From a bacterium (GTDB taxonomy: Bacteria; Vulcanimicrobiota; Xenobia; Xenobiales; JADMJV01), in assembly GCA_018266105.1 (NCBI GenBank), contig JAFEBA010000076.1, positions 62,265 through 126,264 on the forward strand: 64,000 nt of DNA. The letters run 5' to 3'. A program made the translations under genes and the position numbers. Below the pieces are notes generated by a model. It saw only the letters and a list, made by a program, of their open reading frames with translations. It did no database searches and was not told where the DNA came from. Positions 58,725-64,000 of the stretch are shown piece after piece (within the stretch, counting starts at the first letter, position 1; every line of letters begins with the position of its first letter).

Positions 58725-60218
58725 ATGTCCGCAACTCTTGAATCAAACCTGGCTGAGGTTTCCAAACTCAAAATCGAAGGCCGCGCCTATATTGACGGCG
58801 CCTACGTAGAAGCCAAATCAGGCCAGACCTTTGCCTGCATTTCCCCCACCAACGGTCAGAGTGTAGCCCAGGTGGCCTCGTGCGATGAGCACGACGTGGA
58901 TGCGGCCGTGCGCGCGGCCCGCCGCAGCTTCAACGAGGGAACCTGGGCCAATATGGCCCCCCGCGACCGCAAGAAAGTGCTGGTCAAACTGGCCGAACTG
59001 GTGCGCACCCACACCGAAGAACTGGCCATGCTGGAAACTCTGGACATGGGCAAACCTCTCAACGACAGCCGCAATATCGACATGCCGGCAGTGGCCAATT
59101 GCTTCGCCTGGTTTGGCGAGGTGATCGACAAGCTCTACGACGAGATGGCCCCGGTGGGCCCGGCCAATATCGCCATGATCAATCGCGAACCGGTGGGCGT
59201 GGTGGGCGCGGTGGTGCCCTGGAACTTCCCGCTGCTGATGGCCTCATGGAAACTGGCTCCGGCCCTGGCGGCGGGCAACTCGGTGGTGCTCAAACCAGCC
59301 GAACAGTCCCCACTGACCGCCCTGCGCCTGGCCGAACTGGCCACTGAAGCGGGCCTGCCCAAAGGCGTGCTCAACGTGGTTCCGGGCTTTGGCGAGAAGG
59401 CGGGCAAGGCCATTGGCCTGCATCCCGACATCGACTGCGTAGGATTCACCGGCAGCACCGAAGTCGGCAAGCTGTTCATGCAGTATTCTGGCCAGTCTAA
59501 CCTGAAGCGAGTCTGGCTGGAGTGCGGTGGCAAGACCCCGGTCATCGTGCTGGGCGACTGCCACAATCTGGATGCCGCGGCCAAATCAGCCGCCTTCGGC
59601 ATCTTCTTCAACCAGGGTGAGGTGTGCAACGCCGGCAGCCGCCTGTTGCTACACAGCAGCATCAAAGAGCCCTTCTTGGAAAAGCTGCTGGGCTGGGCCA
59701 AGAAACTGCAGCCAGGCGACCCCTTCGATCCCAAATGCCGCATGGGCGCGATCGTGGACGAGAATCAGATGAAGCGAGTGTTGGGCTACATCGACAAGGG
59801 CCAGCAGGGCGGAGCCCGGTTGATTCAGGGCGGTCAGCAGGTGCGCAAAGAGAGCGGCGGTTTCTATGTGGAGCCCACTGTCTTTGACAATGTCAAGAAC
59901 GACATGGTGATCGCCCAAGAAGAGATCTTCGGACCGGTGCTCTCGGTGCTGACCTTCGAAGAACTGGACGAAGCCGTGCGCATTGCAAATGACACCCACT
60001 ACGGGTTGGCAGCGGCCGTCTGGACCAAGGATATCAATGTGGCCCACAAGACGTCGCGGGCTTTGCGGGCCGGCGTGGTCTGGGTCAACTGCTTCGATGA
60101 AGGCGACATGTCCACGCCCTTCGGCGGTTACAAACAATCCGGATCGGGTCGAGACAAGTCCATCCACGCCCTGGACAAGTATGTCGACCTGAAGATGACC
60201 TGGGTCAAGCTCTACTGA
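58725..60218 (+). CDS. Aldehyde dehydrogenase, PuuC-like
   Basis: A 497-residue NAD-dependent aldehyde dehydrogenase with GGAGG before the ATG. The NAD-binding motif is GFTGSTEVGK, the catalytic Glu lies in LECGGKTP and the catalytic Cys in GEVCNAGSRL. The end (GDMSTPFGGYKQSGSGRDKSIHALDKYVDLK) resembles PuuC, which oxidises gamma-glutamyl-aminobutyraldehyde in putrescine breakdown. A broader aldehyde role is equally possible, since no other puu genes are nearby. Its stop overlaps the next ATG. Confidence 0.88.
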   Translation: MSATLESNLAEVSKLKIEGRAYIDGAYVEAKSGQTFACISPTNGQSVAQVASCDEHDVDAAVRAARRSFNEGTWANMAPRDRKKVLVKLAELVRTHTEELAMLETLDMGKPLNDSRNIDMPAVANCFAWFGEVIDKLYDEMAPVGPANIAMINREPVGVVGAVVPWNFPLLMASWKLAPALAAGNSVVLKPAEQSPLTALRLAELATEAGLPKGVLNVVPGFGEKAGKAIGLHPDIDCVGFTGSTEVGKLFMQYSGQSNLKRVWLECGGKTPVIVLGDCHNLDAAAKSAAFGIFFNQGEVCNAGSRLLLHSSIKEPFLEKLLGWAKKLQPGDPFDPKCRMGAIVDENQMKRVLGYIDKGQQGGARLIQGGQQVRKESGGFYVEPTVFDNVKNDMVIAQEEIFGPVLSVLTFEELDEAVRIANDTHYGLAAAVWTKDINVAHKTSRALRAGVVWVNCFDEGDMSTPFGGYKQSGSGRDKSIHALDKYVDLKMTWVKLY

Positions 60219-61348
60219 TGTTGAACTGGCGGCCTCTGGCCCTTTGCTTGTTGCTGTTCGGCGGGGTTTCCGCCCAGAAGGACAGGATTCAGGAACTGGG
60301 CCGGCAGGCCGCTCAGATGCGCAATCTGAGCTACACCCCCGTCAAAGCTCAGGCCGTTTCGCAGAAAGAATGCGTGGCCTATCTGATGCGCCTGCTGGAT
60401 GAGGAAATGCAGCCGGCCCAGACCAACCGGCGAGAGGGATTCCTCAAGCTGCTTGGCCTGATGCCAGAATCAGCCTCGCTCAAAAAGACCTATGCCGAGC
60501 TGTACGGTGAGCAAGTTCGCGGTCTCTACGACCCCAAGCAAAAACGTTATCTGGTCGTGACCAGCTCGGGGGGAGCGTCTGATCCAATGGCGGCGGCCAT
60601 GGGTTTGAACATGGACGACATTCTGACCGTGCATGAACTGGGCCACGCCATTCAGGATCAGCATTTCCAGTTGGGCTCTCTGACCCGTCAGGTGGCCAAC
60701 AATTTCGATCAGGAGCTGGCGGCCAGCTCTCTCTTTGAGGGAGATGCCAGCGTGTTGATGTTCGCCTTCGCTTTGAAGGCAGCCGGCCTGGATCAGGCGG
60801 GGGTGGACATGAACGCGCTGGGGGGAATGGACAGCGAACAGATGATGATGGGCCAGACTCCGGCCGTAGCCAGAGCTCCGCGCTTCTTTCGCGAGGTGCT
60901 GGGCTTCCCGTACGGTCAGGGCATGAAGTTCGTCAGCTATCTAAAACGAGGCAAAGACTGGGCCCCCGTCGACCGCGCCTTTGCCAACCTGCCTGAGTCA
61001 TCCGAGCAGATCATTCATCCAGAGAAATACCTGCGCGACCATCCCAAACCGGTGCAACTGGAGGCGACTCGGCTGGGAACCAGCCTGGGGCAGGACACCG
61101 CTGGCGAATTCACGATTCGCTGCTGGGCTCGTGAAAATGGTTTTGGCGACGAGGCCGCGGCCGGCTGGGGCGGGGATCGCTATGAGATCTTTCGCACCTC
61201 CAGCGGTCTGGCCGGACTTTGGGTGAGCAGTTGGGATAGCGACCGCGACGCCCAAGAATTTGAGAAGCTGGCCAAGAAAGCCACGGCCCGGCGTCCCTCG
61301 AATCAAGTGGAACGCAGCGGGCGCGAGGTGACCGTCCGCTTTCTTTAA
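60218..61348 (+). CDS. Exported HELGH zinc metalloprotease-like protein
   Basis: A 376-residue protein with a signal peptide (MLNWRPLALCLLLFGGVSAQ). The gluzincin-type motif ILTVHELGHAIQDQHF (HExxH) is at about residues 138-147, and the helix AASSLFEGDASVLMFAF downstream offers the third ligand glutamate. ELYGEQVRGLYDPKQKRYLVV precedes it. It is likely a periplasmic peptidase of an uncharacterised family. Coupled to the aldehyde dehydrogenase by ATGA-type overlap. Confidence 0.75.
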   Translation: MLNWRPLALCLLLFGGVSAQKDRIQELGRQAAQMRNLSYTPVKAQAVSQKECVAYLMRLLDEEMQPAQTNRREGFLKLLGLMPESASLKKTYAELYGEQVRGLYDPKQKRYLVVTSSGGASDPMAAAMGLNMDDILTVHELGHAIQDQHFQLGSLTRQVANNFDQELAASSLFEGDASVLMFAFALKAAGLDQAGVDMNALGGMDSEQMMMGQTPAVARAPRFFREVLGFPYGQGMKFVSYLKRGKDWAPVDRAFANLPESSEQIIHPEKYLRDHPKPVQLEATRLGTSLGQDTAGEFTIRCWARENGFGDEAAAGWGGDRYEIFRTSSGLAGLWVSSWDSDRDAQEFEKLAKKATARRPSNQVERSGREVTVRFL

Positions 61349-61359
61349 TCCGCCCACTC

Positions 61360-62001
61360 TCAGCCCGGGCTCACCGGCCTTAACTTGAACAGGACCGTGA
61401 AGGTGTGAACCACCTCCTTCAGGTGGCGCACCTCCACCCCCAGGTCCGCATTGTGGCTGCGGCGCTTCAGGCTGGTATAATCCAGATCCAAAGCGACCGG
61501 TCCCTGCTCCGAATCGGTGACCGTCTCGGTGACTGAGTGAACGCCATCCAGCTCCTGCTCGAGCGCGCCGGCCATGCGGCGGGCGCGCGCCAAAGCTCGG
61601 GCCAAGGCGGCTTCAGCGCGCATCAGGTCGGCCTCTTCATTGCGAGGATACCCCCAGCGCATTGATTCCAGCACCACATTCTTGGAAGCGGTGACGGTGC
61701 CGAGCAGGGCGTCCAGATTGTCCACCGCACGACAACGAGCTTTCAGCGAGTAGCGGGCCGAAGAGGACTTGCCCAGCATTCCTGAGGAGACCTCGGCTCG
61801 CACATTGAGCAACTCGATGTCGTCCTCGGCAACGCCAGCCGTAATCAGATCGGCCACCAGTTTGCTCACTTCCCGGGCCTGAGTCAAGGCCGCCTTGCCG
61901 CTGACCCAGGATGAGCCGTGAACGACAAAAAGGAGGTCGACCCTGTCAGCTTCGAGCTCAACTCGATCGACCACCACCACCTGCAATGTATCGGGATGCA
62001 T
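61360..62001 (-). CDS. SIMPL-domain (DUF541) protein
   Basis: ATG 62001 is preferred; the open frame extends upstream through the divergent gap. The 213-residue protein has the SIMPL pattern: LQVVVVDRVELEADRVDLLFVVHG at the start, AREVSKLVADLITAGVAEDDIELLNV, an RYSLKARCRAVDNLDALLGTV segment and a helix LARALARARRMAGAL. SIMPL proteins are mostly exported, but no signal peptide is seen here. The closing strand is VVHTFTVLFKL. Confidence 0.75.
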   Translation of the reverse strand: MHPDTLQVVVVDRVELEADRVDLLFVVHGSSWVSGKAALTQAREVSKLVADLITAGVAEDDIELLNVRAEVSSGMLGKSSSARYSLKARCRAVDNLDALLGTVTASKNVVLESMRWGYPRNEEADLMRAEAALARALARARRMAGALEQELDGVHSVTETVTDSEQGPVALDLDYTSLKRRSHNADLGVEVRHLKEVVHTFTVLFKLRPVSPG

Positions 62002-62057
62002 TCGCTCTCTTTCGAGAGCCGTGAAGGCCCGGCCTGGGCAGCAGGGAAGTTCTTTCC

Positions 62058-63161
62058 ATGGACGAGAGTTCGGGACGCTTCCCAATAGACCTCAAAGCGG
62101 CTGTGCGCAAGTTGGGACGCTTTCTCTTGCCAGCCGCTGAAGATGCGTTTCTCAAGCTGGTTCAGTTCGGTGTTTCTCACAAGGCCGAATCGATGGTCAT
62201 CAACTCCACTCCGTCCGGCTTTCTGGTGCACTACCTGGGAATGTCCGAAGACAGGCCAGCCAGCCAGATGCTGGCACAACTGCAGGAGGTTCTAACCGGC
62301 GAGTTGCAAGATCGTCGCCTACCGCTCCTTATGGCCGTGAACTATTTCATTCACCATGGCGCCGAGGTGGCCCTGACGGTGATCCAGGGGGGCAAGGTGG
62401 TGGATAGCGCCAGCAGCGCCGATTTTCCCTCGCAGATCGCCAAGTTCCCCCCCGACGCGCGCTGCCCCGAAGCCCTCAGCCTGGAGATCTACGCCCGCAC
62501 CTTTATTGAGCTGGATGCTCACGCGATGAAACAGCGTCTGGCCTACTGCGATATGCCCGTGAGCTGGAAAGGCAAACAGCTCAACGGCGATCGGGAGGCG
62601 GCCGGTTGCTGGAATGCCTACGGCCAGACCCTGCGGCACGAGTACAAGAGTGACGGCCAGCGCCGCTCTTTGGAAATCAACGTTGAAGTCAAACAACTGA
62701 GTGAGAGTGAACGCCAGGGATTTACTGAAGTCATCCCGGTGCAGTGGGGTGTGAGCCTGGACCCCACGCCGTTCAGCGCCGGCTCGTCGGGCATTCGGCT
62801 GATTGTGCCCGCCAATGGGGTCGAAACTCAGCTGGGCGCTTTCAAAATGAAACCCTGCAACGCCTGGAGCGAGCGCGAAGGAGCGGTGGTGGCGGCGGCC
62901 AAATCCGTCAGCCAGGCGGTCTACGGTAAAGGGCGCGGCCCAAGCGGCCCACGCTTCAAGCGGAGACTCAGCCTGGCCCAGGTGTCTTCGGTCAAATTTT
63001 TCGTATTGATGCTGGTCTTTGACGGTCTGGTGGCCTACCCCAAACAGGCCCACCTGCCGGCCCAAATGCTGCACGTAGCCGCCCAGCTGCAGCCTTATTT
63101 GCCATACCTGATCGCCGCCCAGATCCTCTGGATCATGTGGCAACTTCTGATCGCAGGCTAA
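62058..63161 (+). CDS. Unknown protein with a C-terminal membrane segment
   Basis: A 367-residue protein. The first segment (AEDAFLKLVQFGVSHKAESMVINSTPSGFLVHYLG) faintly resembles the N-box region of GHKL ATPases, but the other ATP motifs are not evident, so I give no function. The middle is mixed alpha/beta with cysteines in DARCPEALSLE and LAYCDMPVSW. Two hydrophobic stretches near the C-terminus (VKFFVLMLVFDGLVAY and YLPYLIAAQILWIMWQLLIAG) could anchor it. It is divergent from the SIMPL gene. Confidence 0.65.
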   Translation: MDESSGRFPIDLKAAVRKLGRFLLPAAEDAFLKLVQFGVSHKAESMVINSTPSGFLVHYLGMSEDRPASQMLAQLQEVLTGELQDRRLPLLMAVNYFIHHGAEVALTVIQGGKVVDSASSADFPSQIAKFPPDARCPEALSLEIYARTFIELDAHAMKQRLAYCDMPVSWKGKQLNGDREAAGCWNAYGQTLRHEYKSDGQRRSLEINVEVKQLSESERQGFTEVIPVQWGVSLDPTPFSAGSSGIRLIVPANGVETQLGAFKMKPCNAWSEREGAVVAAAKSVSQAVYGKGRGPSGPRFKRRLSLAQVSSVKFFVLMLVFDGLVAYPKQAHLPAQMLHVAAQLQPYLPYLIAAQILWIMWQLLIAG

Positions 63162-63215
63162 GTTCGGCTCGAAACCAGGACCTCTTGGCATTCAGCGACT
63201 TTTGGCGTCATTGAA

Positions 63216-63236
63216 CCCTTTGGTCGAAGCAAAGGG
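63216..63236. other. Weak hairpin between convergent genes
   Basis: CCCTTTG (63216-63222) pairs with CAAAGGG (63230-63236) over a 7-base loop. No T-run follows on either strand, so terminator function is only possible. Confidence 0.35.
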
Positions 63237-63253
63237 CTCAATATCAACAGCTC

Positions 63254-63862
63254 CTAGCCTGAAGAGTGAAGACTGGGTCCTTTGGGTTCGCGCTGAATCA
63301 ATTCAGCTTCCAGGGCCAGCATCTCTTGCCAGCGAGCCTCAACCTTCCCGCTCTTCTTGTCCAATTGGCGAGCCAGCTTCAGGAAGACCAGGTAATGGTT
63401 GTGCTCCGAGCCCCACAGTGCCTTGTAAAGCTTGTTGAGAACCGGGTCAGGACAAAGACGACCTAAAATCTCAAAACGCTCGCAGGACCGCAATTCGATC
63501 AAGGCCGAGACCAGCAGTCTATCGACCAGTTCATCCTGGCCCGAGCCCAACCTGATCAGCTCTCTCAATCCAGATGCGTAGGTGCTCTTATGAGTGCGAC
63601 TCAACTGCCGCCCTCGCTGGGCCAGCAGCTTGCTGACCTTGAAGAGATGATCGGTTTCGTCTCGGGCGATGGAGGCCAGCGTGGTGACCCAGCCGATGGG
63701 TGGCGCCGGTTGCGGCCAGCGGTTGAGCAAATCCATGGCATTCGTGGCGGCCTTGCGCTCCAAATGGGCATGGTCGTCAAGCAGTTGGCAAACGTCCTGC
63801 ATAGCGCTCTCGGCCCAAGTATCAGGGGTGTGCCAGTGTAATGGCAGGGATTCGGTGCTCAT
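63254..63862 (-). CDS. miaE: tRNA hydroxylase MiaE-like
   Basis: ATG 63862 gives 202 residues. MiaE is a diiron monooxygenase that hydroxylates the ms2io6A-type modified adenosine 37 of tRNA. Its ferritin-like helix bundle supplies the metal ligands: DHAHLERKAATNAMDLL, ARDETDHLFKVSKLLAQRG and ALIELRSCERFEILG, with a further EHNHYLVFLKLAR helix carrying the last Glu/His set. Length agrees with the group of about 200 residues. An in-frame ATG at 63901 is less likely. It is divergent from the gene at the window end. Confidence 0.87.
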   Translation of the reverse strand: MSTESLPLHWHTPDTWAESAMQDVCQLLDDHAHLERKAATNAMDLLNRWPQPAPPIGWVTTLASIARDETDHLFKVSKLLAQRGRQLSRTHKSTYASGLRELIRLGSGQDELVDRLLVSALIELRSCERFEILGRLCPDPVLNKLYKALWGSEHNHYLVFLKLARQLDKKSGKVEARWQEMLALEAELIQREPKGPSLHSSG

Positions 63863-63963
63863 GATCTCGTCACTTGTGCGTACACGGTCCTGCTCCTGCA
63901 ACCTTGCTCCCGCCCCGATTGTGTGCTTTCATAATGAAATCTCGTACTGTGAGGTGTATCTCC

Positions 63964-64000
63964 ATGCAGCCTAACCTGTGGATCGGTCTATTTCTCATCT
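63964..64000 (+). CDS. Start of an unknown gene (cut by the window edge)
   Basis: GAGGTG at 63951-63956 sits 7 bases before ATG 63964. The visible 12 codons read MQPNLWIGLFLI, suggesting a membrane segment or signal peptide. The rest is outside the window. Confidence 0.5.
   Translation, partial: MQPNLWIGLFLI

Noticed and set aside
1..64000. tRNA, rRNA, CRISPR arrays, insertion sequences, prophage
   Set aside because: No cloverleaf, regular direct-repeat array, transposase or phage structural protein was seen on reading; a dedicated tool (for example a tRNA or CRISPR finder) could still test this.

Overview
The window is a gene-dense, GC-rich stretch of a diderm (LPS-making) bacterium. Direct evidence for an outer membrane is a lipid A/outer-membrane block (BamA, OmpH-like proteins, LpxD, LpxC, FabZ, LpxA, LpxB), a TamB-like protein and many lipoproteins or signal peptides. 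The lineage cannot be fixed from sequence alone. The mix of cyanobacterial-style LpxB-related proteins, a proline-rich BamA, DUF503, PilB, PilZ proteins, a WG-repeat kinase and a TPR-CHAT protein suggests an under-studied diderm phylum on the Cyanobacteria/Armatimonadota/Eremiobacterota side; this is inference. I saw no rRNA, tRNA, CRISPR array, insertion sequence or phage module. Genes are packed with start/stop overlaps (ATGA, GTGA, TAATG, even CTGA), so translational coupling is the rule.

Layout. 1-5.5 kb: end of an unknown gene, an MreB-like actin homologue overlapping a glycosyltransferase, an unknown gene, a second glycosyltransferase divergent from a radical SAM/SPASM protein, and a leftover C-terminal half of an AHSA1/SRPBCC domain. 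5.5-10.3 kb (minus strand): a PilZ protein, a large membrane Ser/Thr kinase with WG repeats, a GT28-type glycosyltransferase, a small zinc protein and an exported protein. 10.3-18.9 kb: a membrane protein, a 1993-residue TamB/AsmA-like protein, DUF503 and two small genes, closed by a bidirectional terminator. 18.9-24.5 kb: pilB divergent from a double-PilZ/degenerate HD-GYP protein, with a perfect operator-like palindrome between them, then an M20 peptidase.

24.6-43.9 kb is the envelope block: bamA, four consecutive OmpH/Skp-like lipoproteins, lpxD (lacking its usual N-terminal domain), an unknown exported protein, lpxC, fabZ, then, behind a structured leader, a Gfo/Idh/MocA dehydrogenase, lpxA, lpxB and two more LpxB-type glycosyltransferases, interleaved with an ICMT-like methyltransferase, a metallophosphoesterase and a CPBP protease. 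BamA, TamB and the OmpH-like proteins would handle outer-membrane protein and lipid transport, while the Lpx enzymes make lipid A, possibly with a 3-amino sugar.

44-64 kb is mixed: a LytTR-like DNA-binding protein behind a 28-bp palindrome, a phosphoesterase, fabI, a subtilisin fused to a glycogen-binding domain, an FAD enzyme, a CBS pair, a minus-strand operon (type II pantothenate kinase, ECF sigma factor, MaoC hydratase, beta-propeller), an exported zinc-finger protein overlapping an exported TPR-CHAT protein, a PuuC-like aldehyde dehydrogenase, a HELGH metalloprotease, a SIMPL protein, an unknown protein and miaE.
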